64,000 nt of DNA from Gemmatimonadota bacterium (lineage in GTDB: Bacteria > Gemmatimonadota > Gemmatimonadetes > Longimicrobiales > Gaopeijiaceae), in NCBI GenBank assembly GCA_016873995.1, contig VGVR01000004.1, positions 62,001-126,000 on the forward strand, in the 5' to 3' direction. Made by a program: the position numbers and the translations under genes. Under the pieces are notes generated by a model. That model did no database searches and had not been told where the DNA came from. It saw only the letters and a list, made by a program, of their open reading frames with translations. Positions 35,669 to 45,641 of this stretch are shown piece by piece (within the stretch, counting starts at the first letter, position 1; the number at the start of each line of letters is the position of its first letter).

Positions 35669-36646
35669 GTGACGCCAGCCCTGACCGCGGCCAGTCCCGT
35701 CGAACGCCTGAAGGGCGTCCTGCCGGACGTCGAGATCGCAGCGCTCGCGCCCCTCTTCGAGGAGATCGAGGAGCTGAAGCAGCGCCGCAACGCCGTCGTG
35801 CTGGCGCACAACTACATGACGCCGGACATCTACCACGGCGCGGCGGACCTCAAGGGTGACTCGCTCGCCCTCGCGCGCATGGCCGAGAAGACCGACGCCG
35901 ACGTGATCGTCATGGCCGGCGTCCACTTCATGGCCGAGACCGCCAAGATCGTGAACGAGGCCAAGACGGTCCTCATTCCCGACACGACCGCAGGCTGCTC
36001 GCTCGCCGAGTCGATCACGGGCGCGGATATCCAACTCCTCCGCCAGCGCTACCCCGGCGTGCCCGTCGTCACCTACGTGAACACGTCAGCCGACGTGAAG
36101 GCCGAGTCCGACATCTGCTGCACGTCGAGCAACGCCGTGAAGGTGGTCGAGTCGCTCGGTGTGGATCGCGTGATCTTCCTCCCCGATCAGTACCTCGGCC
36201 GCTGGGTCGCGTCGCAGACCGACGTCGACGTGATCCTCTGGCAGGGCTCGTGCATCGTGCACGAGCGCTTCACGGGCGCCGAGCTGCGCGGCTACCGGCA
36301 GTCGTTCCCGGGCATCCAGATCATCGCGCACCCGGAGTGCCCGCCCGACGTGCTCGCCGAAGCCGACTTCGTGGGCTCGACGTCGGGGATGATCGACTGG
36401 GTGAAGCGCGTCCGCCCCGAGCGCGTGGTCATGGTGACCGAGTGCTCCATGAGCGACAACGTGGCGGCCGAGGTGCCGGAGACCGACTTCGTGCGGCCGT
36501 GCAACCTCTGTCCATATATGAAGAAGATCACGCTCGAGGGGATCCGCGACTCCCTGCGCGACATGAAGTACGAGGTGCTGGTGGATCCGGCGGTCGCCGA
36601 GCGCGCCCGCCGCGCGGTCTCGCGCATGCTCGAGGTGAAGGTCTGA
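35669..36646 (+). CDS. nadA: quinolinate synthase
   Basis: A 325-residue iron-sulfur enzyme that makes quinolinate from iminoaspartate and dihydroxyacetone phosphate in NAD synthesis. Seen: [31 protein letters not shown] (first cluster Cys), [38 protein letters not shown] and [13 protein letters not shown] (last cluster Cys). The GTG at 35669 is preferred because AGGA lies 8 bases before it; an ATG at 35618 would add 17 residues without similarity. nadC follows with overlapping stop/start. Confidence 0.95.
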   Translation: MTPALTAASPVERLKGVLPDVEIAALAPLFEEIEELKQRRNAVVLAHNYMTPDIYHGAADLKGDSLALARMAEKTDADVIVMAGVHFMAETAKIVNEAKTVLIPDTTAGCSLAESITGADIQLLRQRYPGVPVVTYVNTSADVKAESDICCTSSNAVKVVESLGVDRVIFLPDQYLGRWVASQTDVDVILWQGSCIVHERFTGAELRGYRQSFPGIQIIAHPECPPDVLAEADFVGSTSGMIDWVKRVRPERVVMVTECSMSDNVAAEVPETDFVRPCNLCPYMKKITLEGIRDSLRDMKYEVLVDPAVAERARRAVSRMLEVKV

Positions 36647-37527
36647 CGCCTCGGAAGGCGTCGGCCCGGTCCCGCGCCAAGCCGTTCTCGGAGGTCGATC
36701 TCGACGGCCTGCTCGCCGCGGCCTTGAGCGAGGATCTGGGGCGCGCGGGCGACATCACGTCCCAGGCGACGATTCCGGTCGACGCGGAAGCGGCCGCGAA
36801 CGTCGTCGCTCGCGCTTCGGGGTGCGTTGCCGGACTCGCGCCGGCGCTGCGCGTGTTCCAACTGCTCGACGCTGCGGTCGCTGCGGGCGCGCTCGTCACC
36901 GACGGTACCGTGGTGAGGCCGGGCACCGTGCTGGCCTCGGTACGCGGACCCGCGCGCGCAGTCCTCGCGGGGGAGCGCGTGGCGCTCAACCTGCTTGGAC
37001 ACCTGTCGGGCGTGGCGACCGCGACACGCGCGCTCGTCGACCGTATCGAGGGGACGCGCGCCACGATTCTGGACACCCGCAAGACCACGCCGCTCTGGCG
37101 CGCGCTCGAGAAGGCCGCCGTGCGCGCCGGCGGAGGCGCGAACCACCGCATGGGGCTCTACGACGCGGTGCTCATCAAGGACAACCACGTCGAGTCCGTC
37201 GGCTCCGTGGCGGAGGCCGTGCGGCGCGCGCGGAAAGCCGTCGGCCCGAAGGTGCACGTCGAGGTCGAGATCGATCGGCTCGCGGATCTCGAGTCGGCCA
37301 TCGAGGCGGGCGCGGACATCGTCATGCTCGACAACATGCGGCCCGCCACCATGCGAAAGGCGGTGGCACTCGCACGCGGGCGCTGCCAACTCGAGGCGTC
37401 GGGTGGCATCACGCTGGCCAACGTGCGGCGGGTCGCCGAGACCGGCGTGGACTTCATCTCGGTGGGGTGGATCACCCACTCGGCCCCCGCGCTGGACGTG
37501 GCGCTGGACTTCGAGCGGGATCGCTAG
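36643..37527 (+). CDS. nadC: nicotinate-nucleotide pyrophosphorylase (decarboxylating)
   Basis: About 294 residues; the enzyme converts quinolinate to nicotinate mononucleotide. Motifs: [70 protein letters not shown] (substrate-binding Arg/Lys/His), [19 protein letters not shown] and EASGGIT. No ATG, GTG or TTG exists in frame between the nadA stop and the conserved start; a CTG at 36643, overlapping the nadA TGA (CTGA), is the probable start. It is coupled to nadA; nadB is not in the window. Confidence 0.92.
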   Translation: MTPRKASARSRAKPFSEVDLDGLLAAALSEDLGRAGDITSQATIPVDAEAAANVVARASGCVAGLAPALRVFQLLDAAVAAGALVTDGTVVRPGTVLASVRGPARAVLAGERVALNLLGHLSGVATATRALVDRIEGTRATILDTRKTTPLWRALEKAAVRAGGGANHRMGLYDAVLIKDNHVESVGSVAEAVRRARKAVGPKVHVEVEIDRLADLESAIEAGADIVMLDNMRPATMRKAVALARGRCQLEASGGITLANVRRVAETGVDFISVGWITHSAPALDVALDFERDR

Positions 37528-38042
37528 CCGGCCGGGATCGACAGTGCGAGTGCCACGCCGTTCGGCGTCGGCACGACCCGGAGAGCCGCCCCCGCGGCTC
37601 GTAGCCGTGCGTTGCGGTTTCGCGCCACGTTCGCCGCGTCGACGACCCCGAAGACGTATCCGCCTGCGGTCAGAGCGAGCCCGAGGTAGAGCAACCCCTC
37701 CGACTCGTCGTTCGTCGTCCAGTCGATGATCTCGACCGTCTCGATGAGAAAGAGCGTGCTTCCGACGGCCATCACCCCCATCGGGATGAGGCCCCGCGGC
37801 ACGTTCCCGGCATACAGATAGCCGAGCGGAAGTAGGGGGAAGGCCGCCTGCAGGAGCCCCGCGAGAAGGGGACTTCGCTCCGAGTGTGCGGGTCGAGTCT
37901 GCAGCTCCACCGGCCACAGCTCGACAGCTGACGGCTCGATGGACGAAGACTCGACGGACGCAGAAAGAGTCTGTGCCGCGGTCGGTGCGGCGGCGGTCAC
38001 CACCAAGGCGGCCGCCCATGGCAGGGATCGGCGCGTGGTCAT
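37524..38042 (-). CDS. exported/membrane protein with TM2-like segment
   Basis: A 172-residue protein from the ATG at 38042. It has a signal peptide (about 1-23, PTAAQ), then a membrane region LLQAAFPLLPLGYLYAGNVPRGLIPMGVMAVGSTLFLI with a TM2-like Gly/Tyr pattern, and a further helix pair (GLLYLGLALTAGGYVFGVVDAANVARNRN). The C-terminus is a short beta-like stretch. Function unknown. It overlaps the convergent nadC gene by 4 bases and is divergent from the ABC-F gene. Confidence 0.65.
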   Translation of the reverse strand: MTTRRSLPWAAALVVTAAAPTAAQTLSASVESSSIEPSAVELWPVELQTRPAHSERSPLLAGLLQAAFPLLPLGYLYAGNVPRGLIPMGVMAVGSTLFLIETVEIIDWTTNDESEGLLYLGLALTAGGYVFGVVDAANVARNRNARLRAAGAALRVVPTPNGVALALSIPAG

Positions 38043-38119
38043 GCTGAAAGTTAACGGAACGGCTGTTACCCGCCGACGACCCCCGGTCGCCGCCCGCCTC
38101 ATTGTTACATTCTCCCCCC

Positions 38120-40060
38120 ATGATTGCGGCTTCCAACGTCACCATGGACTTCGGCGGGCGCGTCCTCTTCCAGCACGCGTCGTTCCAGCTCAACCCCGGC
38201 CAGCGGTACGGCCTCGTGGGCGCGAACGGCTCGGGCAAGACGACGCTGCTCAATATCCTGACGGGCTCCGTCGAGCCGACGGATGGCTCGGTCTCGCTCC
38301 CGAAGCGCCTGCGCCTGGGCGTGCTCCGTCAGGACCAGTTCCTCTTCGAGGACCGTGAGATCCTGTCGGTGGCGCTCATGGGGAACGCCGAGCTCTACGA
38401 GGCGATGGCCGAGAAGGAAGCGATGCTCGCGAAAGGCGAGGCGGGTTTCGACGCCGATCGCTTCGGCGAGCTCGAGGAAATCGTACAGCTGCACGACGGC
38501 TATTCGGCCGAATCGCGCGCGGGCACCATCCTGGAAGGCCTCGGGCTCCCGACCGCGATCCACCGCCAGCCGCTCTCGACGCTTTCGGGCGGCTTCAAGC
38601 TGCGCGTGCTGCTCGCGCAGGTGCTCGCGAGCAACCCGGGCGCGCTCCTGCTCGACGAGCCGACGAACCACCTCGACATCCTGTCGATCCGATGGCTCGA
38701 GAAGTTCATGCGCGCCTTTGCGGGCCCCGTGGTCGTGATCTCGCACGACCATCGCTTTCTCGACAACGTCACCACCGACATCCTCGACGTCGACTACCGC
38801 ACGGTCACGCACTATCCGGGCAACTACACGCGCTTCCTCACCGCGAAGGTCGAGGACCGCGACCGGCGCGAGAAGGACATCGAGAAGCGCGAGAAGGAGA
38901 TCGCGCACCATCAGCTGTTCGTCGATCGCTTCAAGGCGAAGGCGAGCAAGGCGCGGCAGGCTCAGAGCAAGGTCAAGATCATCGAAAAGAAGATGGAGTC
39001 TCTCGAGACCTTGCCGGGCTCGAGCCGGCGTTATCCGACGTTCAGGTTCACGGCTAGGCGCCCGTCGGGACGCGACGTGCTCACCGTGAAGGGCGTGAAG
39101 AAGGCGTTCGGCCAGAAAGAAGTGCTGCACGGCGTGAACCTCGAGGTCCGGCGCGGCGATCGCCTCGCCATCATGGGCCCGAACGGGATCGGCAAGTCGA
39201 CGCTCCTCAAGATCCTCATGGGCCAGCTGAAGCCGGATGCCGGCGAAGTGACGTGGGGGTACGAGGCGCACCGCGGATATTTCGCGCAGGACCACCGCGA
39301 GGACCTCGCCGGCTCCGAGCGCACCTGCGAGGCGTGGCTCTGGGACTTCTGCCCCGGCAAGGACCGCGGCTACGTGCGCGGCCAGATGGGGCTCATGCTC
39401 TTCTCGGGCGACGACGGCGCCAAGAAGCTCGACGCGCTCTCCGGCGGCGAGGCCGCGCGGCTCGTGTTCAGCCGCCTCATGCTCGAGCACGCCAACGTGC
39501 TCCTGCTCGACGAGCCCACCAACCATCTCGACCTCGAGTCGATCGAAGCGCTCGTCGAGGGGCTCGAAGGGTTCGAGGGCACGCTCATCCTCGTGTCGCA
39601 CGACCGCTGGCTGGTCAGCCAGGTGGCCACGCGCGTCGTCGAGATCACGCCCGGGCGCATCCGCGACTACCTCGGCACCTACGAGGAGTACGTGGCCGCG
39701 TGCGGCGACGACCACCTCGACGTCGAGAGCGTCGTCCTCAAGGCGCAGAAGGAGAAGAAGGAGGCGAAGCGCGAGGCGGCGCCTTCCCAGAAACCCAAAG
39801 TGGCCCGCCCGGCTGATCCGGCCGCGCGCTTGCGCACACTCGAGAAGCAGCGCGAGGAACTGACGGCGCGCATCGAGGCTGCCGAGGCGCGCGTGATCGA
39901 GATCGACGACCTGTTCTGCCGCGAAGGCTACTTCGAGAAGACGCCCAAGGCGGAGATCGCGTCCGCGGAGCGCGAGCGCGCTGACCTCAGTGACGAGGTG
40001 GCACGGCTGCTGGCGGAGTGGGAAGGGCTGGAGGACGAGATCGGGGAGTTGAGCGCGTAA
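38120..40060 (+). CDS. ABC-F family ATPase (Uup/EttA-like)
   Basis: A 646-residue cytoplasmic protein with two ABC domains and no membrane part. First domain: Walker A GANGSGKTT (about 34), signature LSGGFKLRVLLAQ and LLLDEPTNHLD; then the linker with charged helices (RREKDIEKREKEIAHHQLF and KVKIIEKKMESLE); second domain: GPNGIGKSTLL, LSGGEAARLVFSRL and LLLDEPTNHLD. It ends in a coiled-coil C-terminal extension (AARLRTLEKQREELTARIEAAEARV), as in Uup. ABC-F proteins act on the ribosome or on replication intermediates. The ATG at 38120 is the first conserved start. Confidence 0.92.
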   Translation: MIAASNVTMDFGGRVLFQHASFQLNPGQRYGLVGANGSGKTTLLNILTGSVEPTDGSVSLPKRLRLGVLRQDQFLFEDREILSVALMGNAELYEAMAEKEAMLAKGEAGFDADRFGELEEIVQLHDGYSAESRAGTILEGLGLPTAIHRQPLSTLSGGFKLRVLLAQVLASNPGALLLDEPTNHLDILSIRWLEKFMRAFAGPVVVISHDHRFLDNVTTDILDVDYRTVTHYPGNYTRFLTAKVEDRDRREKDIEKREKEIAHHQLFVDRFKAKASKARQAQSKVKIIEKKMESLETLPGSSRRYPTFRFTARRPSGRDVLTVKGVKKAFGQKEVLHGVNLEVRRGDRLAIMGPNGIGKSTLLKILMGQLKPDAGEVTWGYEAHRGYFAQDHREDLAGSERTCEAWLWDFCPGKDRGYVRGQMGLMLFSGDDGAKKLDALSGGEAARLVFSRLMLEHANVLLLDEPTNHLDLESIEALVEGLEGFEGTLILVSHDRWLVSQVATRVVEITPGRIRDYLGTYEEYVAACGDDHLDVESVVLKAQKEKKEAKREAAPSQKPKVARPADPAARLRTLEKQREELTARIEAAEARVIEIDDLFCREGYFEKTPKAEIASAERERADLSDEVARLLAEWEGLEDEIGELSA

Positions 40061-40530
40061 GACGCCGGCTGGGCGTGCCACAACCGGCAGGTTCGAGCAG
40101 GGCGACGCCCGGTCGGCTCCAGCGTCCGCCATGGCCACGTGCACCGCGCTGCCGAGACGGCGCACGTTCCTATCCGTGACGCGGTGGTGCTGGCGGGCGT
40201 GCCCGCGATCGGGACGCTCACCGGCCTCTTGGCCTGCGCGGTTCCCGCGGGTGGGATCCGGAGGTGGCGATGCACTCGCCGTAGCGCGTCGCCGCCCCTT
40301 TGGCCAAACTCGTTCGGTCCCGCCGAGCACCAGGAGCGGGCGGCGTGCGCAAGGGCCATGGCATCGCCCTTCCTGTTACGACTGTAGGTGCCGGCGACCT
40401 CGACACCGGCGTTCCGACTGCCGAGGCCCGTCTACGTCAGTCGTCCCCTGCCCCCACCGACCTTGCGGGGACCGGCGCACGGCGAACAGAATCCCCCTTG
40501 GCAGCTGTCTTCGGCCCCGGGAGGCACACG
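40061..40530. other. 470-base region without a supported gene
   Basis: Between the ABC-F gene and the D-threonine-aldolase-type gene. Several short frames exist on both strands but none shows family similarity or a plausible start site. I see no tRNA or clear terminator. The last 12 bases carry GGGAGG, the ribosome-binding site of the next gene. Confidence 0.5.
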
Positions 40531-41766
40531 ATGAGCGACGCCCTGCCCCGTCGCCGGTTCCTACAGAGCGCGGGCGCCGCCGCCGTATGGGTGCCCACGA
40601 CCGTGAAGGGATACTCGGCGGAGGAGATGCGTTCGAGGGCCCTCGACGACGAGCTGCAGGTCGAGGTGTCGAAGTGGGAGCTCGACACGCCGGCCCTCTG
40701 CGTCGATTTGGACGCGCTCGAGGCGAACCTCCGCAGGATGCAGGAGGCGGTGGCTCGCAACGGCATCGCCACCCGGCCGCACGCGAAGACGCACAAGTGC
40801 CCTCAGATCGCGCGGCTCCAGATGGAGAGCGGCTCGGTCGGGATCTGTGCCGCCAAGGTCAGCGAGGCGGAGGTGCTGCTCGAGCACGGGCTCCAGAGCG
40901 TGCTGATGACCACGCCGAACGTGACGCCCTCGAAGATCCAGCGCGCGATGCGTCTCAGGGCGCGGCACGGCGGCTTCATCCAGGCCACTGACTCACCCGA
41001 AAACGCTCGCGACCTGTCCGCAGCCGCCGTGGCCGCCGGCATCACCGCCGAGGTGGTCATCGACGTCGACCCGGGAGCCCATCGCACGGGAATCGCGCCT
41101 GGGCGGCCGGCCCTCGAGCTGGCCCAGCTCGTGGACCGCCTGCCCGGGCTCCGGCTCGCGGGTATGCTCTGCTACGACGGAGGCTCCCAGCACGTGCGGG
41201 GATTCCAGGAGCGCAGAGCTCAGACGCTCGCGCGGCTCGAGCCGGCCGTCGAGACGCGCGCGATGATGCTGCGCACTGGGCTGAGCACGGAGATCTTCAG
41301 CGGCGGCGGCACCGGGACCTACAACATCGACCACGCGAATGCGGGCTTCACCGACGTGCAGGCCGGCAGCTACGTCTTCATGGACGCGCAGTACCTGGCG
41401 ATCGGCGGCGCGACCGACCCCGAGGTGTACTCGGACTTCGAGCCCTCCCTCACGATCCTCACCACCGTCCTCAACAGCCAGCACGAGGGGCAGGTCACCA
41501 CGGACGCCGGGACCAAGGCGTGCACGCTCAACCAACCGTGGCCGATCGTGAAAGGTGAGGCCGGCATGACGTATCGCGCGGGATCGGACGAATTCGGTAC
41601 GCTCCGCTACGACGATCCGTCGCGCACGTATCGCGCCGGGGACAAGCTCGAGCTCATCGTCTCGCATTGCGACCCGGTCGTGAACCTCTACGACCAGATG
41701 TACGCGGTGCGGAACGATCGAGTCCGGGCGATCTGGCAGATCGCCGCGCGGGGCAAGTCCGTCTAG
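40531..41766 (+). CDS. TAT-exported D-threonine aldolase / D-serine dehydratase-like PLP enzyme
   Basis: A 411-residue fold-III (alanine-racemase-like) PLP enzyme with a twin-arginine signal (LPRRRFLQSAGAAAV). The PLP lysine lies in RPHAKTHKCPQIARLQ (about 87-102), with LDTPALCVDLDALEANLRRM before it. GGGTGTYNIDHANAGFTDVQAGSYVFMD and the C-terminal domain with the metal-site-like VSHCDPVVNLYDQM match the D-threonine aldolase/DSD1 group. The substrate (D-threonine, D-serine or 3-hydroxyaspartate) cannot be set by eye. Periplasmic location is unusual for a PLP enzyme but is seen in related exported members. Confidence 0.88.
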   Translation: MSDALPRRRFLQSAGAAAVWVPTTVKGYSAEEMRSRALDDELQVEVSKWELDTPALCVDLDALEANLRRMQEAVARNGIATRPHAKTHKCPQIARLQMESGSVGICAAKVSEAEVLLEHGLQSVLMTTPNVTPSKIQRAMRLRARHGGFIQATDSPENARDLSAAAVAAGITAEVVIDVDPGAHRTGIAPGRPALELAQLVDRLPGLRLAGMLCYDGGSQHVRGFQERRAQTLARLEPAVETRAMMLRTGLSTEIFSGGGTGTYNIDHANAGFTDVQAGSYVFMDAQYLAIGGATDPEVYSDFEPSLTILTTVLNSQHEGQVTTDAGTKACTLNQPWPIVKGEAGMTYRAGSDEFGTLRYDDPSRTYRAGDKLELIVSHCDPVVNLYDQMYAVRNDRVRAIWQIAARGKSV

Positions 41767-41962
41767 AACCAAGGAGGAGGGCGCGCTTAGCCCGCGCGCT
41801 CAACGGCCACACGGGCCGAGCATGCGCTTGGGGACGCTGCGCTTGGGTCTCATGATGGCACGCGGTGCGGCGCGCCAGGCGCCGTGCAAGCCGTTGCTTC
41901 GGGCCACGGGCCACTGCAGTGTGAAAGGATCCAAGCGTCGGGCTTCAGAAGGAGGCTTCCCC

Positions 41963-43090
41963 ATGGAATGTCGACCGAAGCGATCCTCCCACGGCCAGGC
42001 TCGTGCGACGCGGTCGTGGCCTCGGCGGGGTCTGCTCCTCCTGCTCGCCGTGGGCACCGCTGTCTCGTGGGCGGCAGCGGCCGAGGCGCAGCAGGCCACG
42101 CCACGTTGGGTGGTCCCCCGGACGACGGACGGCCACCCCGACCTCCAGGGCAACTGGACGAACGCCACGCTGACGCCGGTCGTGCGTCCGCCCGGGCTCG
42201 GTCGGGTGCTCACCGGGGAGCAGGTGCGCGAGCTCGAGGGTGAGCGGGCGGCATTCATCGAGGCGGACCTCGCTCCGAGCGCTCCGGACCGGGCGCCGCC
42301 GCCGGTCGGTGGCCAGCTCACGGGCGACGCTCGTTGGGACGCAGGCGCGGGTGCGGTCGGAGGTTACAACCAGTTCTTCATCGACGCGGGCGACTTCGTC
42401 GCGATCTACAACGGCGAGCCACGCAGCTCACTCATCGTCGACCCGCCCGACGGAGGCAGGCCGTCTTTCACGCCCGAGGCCCAGAGCCGCATGCGCCAGC
42501 GAGCGGAGCTCAACGCGCAGTTCGGCCAGTACGACAATCCGGAGAACCGCCCGCTCGCCGAGCGTTGCCTGATGTCCTTCGGCTCGAACGCGGGTCCGCC
42601 GATGATGCCGAACTACTTCTACAACAACAACTATACGATCGTGCAGACGGCCGACCACGTCGTGATCATGACGGAGATGGTTCACGACGCGCGCATCATC
42701 CGGCTCGGCACTCCCCGACCCCTTCCCCCTCATGTCCGCCCCTGGATGGGTGACTCGTGGGGAAGATGGGAAGGCGATACCCTCGTCATCGAGACGACGA
42801 ACATCCACTCTGGGCAGACCCTGGTGGGCGGCGGTGCGGGCTTCAGTCCGTCCGAACGCGCCAGGATCACCGAGCGTCTCACCCGCGCGGGTCCCAACAC
42901 GATCAACTACGAGTTCACGGTGGATGATCCGGGAACCTTCACGCGGCCCTTCAGTGGCGAGGTGCCGTTCAACAGGCTGGACGCGCTCGTGTACGAGTAC
43001 GCCTGCCACGAGGGTAACTACGCGATGGCCAACGTGCTGAGCGGCGCCCGCGCTCAGGAGCGAGCGGGCCGCACCGAGGTGGGACGTTGA
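41963..43090 (+). CDS. exported protein of a Gemmatimonadota/Acidobacteria family of unknown function (paralogue of 63032-64000)
   Basis: A 375-residue secreted protein from the ATG at 41963, which has GAAGGAGG at good spacing; a signal peptide (GLLLLLAVGTAVSWAAAAEA) follows. Motifs TTDGHPDLQGNWTNATLTPVVRP, SLIVDPPDGGRPSFTPEA, VIMTEMVHDARIIRL, GDSWGRWEGDTLVIETTN and VYEYACHEGNYA are shared, nearly word for word, with the incomplete gene at the right end of the window. The family is common and abundant in these phyla but has no assigned function; conserved Trp, His and Asp residues suggest an enzyme. Confidence 0.85.
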   Translation: MECRPKRSSHGQARATRSWPRRGLLLLLAVGTAVSWAAAAEAQQATPRWVVPRTTDGHPDLQGNWTNATLTPVVRPPGLGRVLTGEQVRELEGERAAFIEADLAPSAPDRAPPPVGGQLTGDARWDAGAGAVGGYNQFFIDAGDFVAIYNGEPRSSLIVDPPDGGRPSFTPEAQSRMRQRAELNAQFGQYDNPENRPLAERCLMSFGSNAGPPMMPNYFYNNNYTIVQTADHVVIMTEMVHDARIIRLGTPRPLPPHVRPWMGDSWGRWEGDTLVIETTNIHSGQTLVGGGAGFSPSERARITERLTRAGPNTINYEFTVDDPGTFTRPFSGEVPFNRLDALVYEYACHEGNYAMANVLSGARAQERAGRTEVGR

Positions 43091-43371
43091 GCGGGCCCCG
43101 TCGATTCCGCAGCGGAGCGTCGGTCGCTCTCGCCGTGGTCTGCGTCGCGGTTCCTCGCACGGCGACGGCCCAGACGCCCGCGACCCCGCTGTAGTCGGAG
43201 CTCGTTTTCGAGCTGCTGCTCGGCGAGGGCCCGCAGCTCAACGCCGGTCACGTCCGCATCGCGCCGATCGCGGGCGGGGAGTTGAGCGCGCAGACTGCCC
43301 GCCTGGCATCCGGATACCCCGCGCACCGGGCGTCGAGGACCGATCTGATCGAGGCTCTGAGAGCCGAGTAG
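43087..43371 (+). pseudogene. remnant of an exported protein, interrupted by an in-frame TAG
   Basis: A frame starting with TTG (overlapping the previous stop) encodes a signal peptide (SVALAVVCVAVPRTATAQT), then TAG at 43192-43194, after which the same frame continues for 58 residues (SELVFELLLGEGPQLNAGHV and on) to a TAG at 43369. The second part is short and not recognised. The signal peptide and continuing frame argue for one exported protein broken by a stop and probably truncated downstream. The opposite-strand TPR gene begins shortly after. Confidence 0.55.
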
Positions 43372-43417
43372 TGGTCCTCGGACGAGCGTCGTCGGCTTGC
43401 ACTTGCTGCGAACTCCC

Positions 43418-44764
43418 CTACTGGAGCATGATCCCCACCAGCCCATCGCCGAGCGCTGCCCGCGCCTCGCGCACCTGCCGGGGCGACAGCTCCGCGGCCC
43501 CGTCGAGGGCTTGGCGCAGCAGTTTTCGCGCGCTCCTCCTGTCTCCTGCCGCCCCCGCGATGATCCCAGCCCGGAACGCGACGGGCGGGGACGGCGCCCG
43601 TGAGCGTATCGCGCGCTGCGCGTGCTGCCAGGCACCGCTGGTGTCCCCCATCCTGTACAGCACCCAGGCCAAGGCTTCCCAGGCGCCCGGGTCGTGCCGC
43701 TCCGCCAGGTCTGCGCGGACGAGTCGCAGCGCCTCCCCCAGGTGCTCGCGACTTTCCGCCAGCACGAACGCGAGCGGCCGTCGGTAGAGCCGTTCCGAGG
43801 CTGCGCTCGCCCTCGCTCGCGCGATGAACTCACCACGGATCGCCGCGGCGTCCGCACGGTCTCCCATCTCCTCGACGATGTCCGCGAGCACGGGCATCAC
43901 GTCGAGATGCGCCCCGTTCCGGAGCGCCCGCCGGTAGAGATCGCGCGCGGACGGGAGGCTTCGGTCCGCGCCGTATGCCACGGAGGCGAGCCCCTCGATC
44001 GCCGCCGGATTCGCTGCAACCACATCCAGCGCGGAGCGGTAGCTGCGCACCGCGGCGGCGGGATCACCCGAGTGCAGCTCGAAGTTGCCGTGCTCGACCC
44101 TCGCCCACGCTCGCACGGGCGCCGGCTCGGCATACGCGTCGACGTTCCGGACGACCAGGCGGAAGTCGTCGCGCGCGGCGGCGACGAGGCCCTCTGCGTC
44201 CAGCAGGCGCGCGCGCCGCGAGAGGTACGCGGTCGAGAGCGTGTCCGACGTCCCGCGCAGCGCGCGGCGAGCCTGATCGTCGTCACCCAGCGCCCAGTGC
44301 ACGTCGAAGAGTCGATACCCGTCGACGTCGGGCGAGCCGTGCGCCGCGGCGCGGGCGAGCCCGAACTCGTGGCGGGCGAGGTGCAGCGCCGCGCGCACTC
44401 CTCCACCGGCCGAGGCCTTCCGGATCAACGTGTCGACGGCGTCGAGATGCGCCGGATCCCCGTAGGCCCGAAACGCCAGCATCCGCGCTTGCGCGACTCG
44501 AAGAGCGGCAAAGGCCTCCTCGGGGCGCTCCGCTGCGCGCGTTTCGAAGTATCGGATCTCATAGGTCATCGTCGGATGCGCCGGGACCTCGATCGCCAGG
44601 ACCTCGGCGAGCACTGCATCGGTCACGTACTGCTGCCCTTCCTCGCCGCGGCCGTCGAGGCGCGGGAGCGTGAACGCTCCTCCGGCGGCCACGGCGAGGA
44701 AAAGCAGGGCGCGCGAGCCGTTGCGGGCAGCTAGCGGACGGCCCTTCCAGACGCGGGCGTCCAT
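43418..44764 (-). CDS. TPR-repeat protein with N-terminal membrane anchor
   Basis: A 448-residue protein: basic start, one hydrophobic helix (ALLFLAVAAGGAFTL), then helical repeats (GNFELHSGDPAAAVRSYRSALDVVAANPAAIEGLASVAYG and ALAWVLYRMGDTSGAWQHAQRAI). It should be a periplasmic or membrane-bound scaffold. Its ATG overlaps the stop of the choice-of-anchor protein gene (ATGA), so it is the last gene of the sigma/DUF4331 cluster. No enzymatic motif. Confidence 0.8.
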   Translation of the reverse strand: MDARVWKGRPLAARNGSRALLFLAVAAGGAFTLPRLDGRGEEGQQYVTDAVLAEVLAIEVPAHPTMTYEIRYFETRAAERPEEAFAALRVAQARMLAFRAYGDPAHLDAVDTLIRKASAGGGVRAALHLARHEFGLARAAAHGSPDVDGYRLFDVHWALGDDDQARRALRGTSDTLSTAYLSRRARLLDAEGLVAAARDDFRLVVRNVDAYAEPAPVRAWARVEHGNFELHSGDPAAAVRSYRSALDVVAANPAAIEGLASVAYGADRSLPSARDLYRRALRNGAHLDVMPVLADIVEEMGDRADAAAIRGEFIARARASAASERLYRRPLAFVLAESREHLGEALRLVRADLAERHDPGAWEALAWVLYRMGDTSGAWQHAQRAIRSRAPSPPVAFRAGIIAGAAGDRRSARKLLRQALDGAAELSPRQVREARAALGDGLVGIMLQ

Positions 44765-45591
44765 CAGTGCGGCGCCGCCACGTAGGGGAACGTCGCGAGA
44801 AACGCCTTGTCGTTGGCGTCTACGTTGTCCGACTGGAGGCCAGGCACGCCGACCGTGACGGACAGCGCCACGTCGACGGCGTCGTCCGCTAGAGCCCGTC
44901 CCGTCAGGGTCGCGAGCGACGTGGCGGCACCTAGGCTGACGGGCAGCTCGTCGGGCAGCAGCAGCGCGGCGGTCGCCGCCGGGTTCGGGTTGGCGACCGC
45001 GCCGAGCACCAGCTCTAACTGGGCTCGGTACGTCGCGAGATCGCTCGACGGCGCCGCGATGTTGTAGGGTTTCTTGCCGAAGCTGCCGATGCCTGAGACG
45101 TGGTTGAAGACCGTGTTCAGCGTGGGGATGCCCTTGCGGTCTACCTGCGTGTACTGGAAGCTCGCGCCCCGACCCATCACGGAGACCTCGATCCGCGGCT
45201 CGCTCGGATCGTTGGTCGATATGACGATCCGAGCGGCTTTTTGGCCCAAGCCCTTGGGCGCGAATCCGACCTCGATCTGTCTGGCACTCCCCGCGGCCAC
45301 CACGAAAGGTCCGCTCGAGGCGATGGCGAAGTCCGCAGGGTCGGCGCCTTAGAGAACGACGTCGGAGACGAAGAGCGGGGCCCCGCCGCGATTCACGACT
45401 TCGACGCCGATCACCTCGTCCGACCCGAGCAGAGGATCCGCGTCGAAGAAAGAGCCACTGGAGGCCTGCACGACGGCGTCGGGGAGGGTGGCAGGGTCGA
45501 GCGCGCCGTCGCACGCGAGCAGCGCCGACGACAAGAGAGTAAGCGTGGCGCCCAGCGCACGGCGGGTCGCCCGAGCATGGTTCGTGCTCAT
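44764..45591 (-). pseudogene. exported choice-of-anchor D (ASPM-SPD-2-Hydin-like) protein with an in-frame TAA
   Basis: From the ATG at 45591 the frame runs through a lipoprotein signal (LTLLSSALLACDGA) and an Ig-like beta domain, hits TAA at 45349-45351, and continues in the same frame without a gap to 44764. The stop falls inside a clear domain: EVVNRGGAPLFVSDVVL, stop, GADPADFAIASSGPFVVAAG and QIEVGFAPKGLGQKAARIVIS. That is the standard choice-of-anchor pattern with L-x-GADxxDF, so one residue has become a stop. The C-terminal half resembles a DUF4331-associated partner (NTVFNHVSGIGSFGKKPYN). The gene lies between DUF4331 and TPR genes. Function unknown. Confidence 0.78.
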
Positions 45592-45641
45592 TTCGATATG
45601 GCTCCTGAATGGCGGCATGAGACTGGTTGGCTTGGAGTGAT

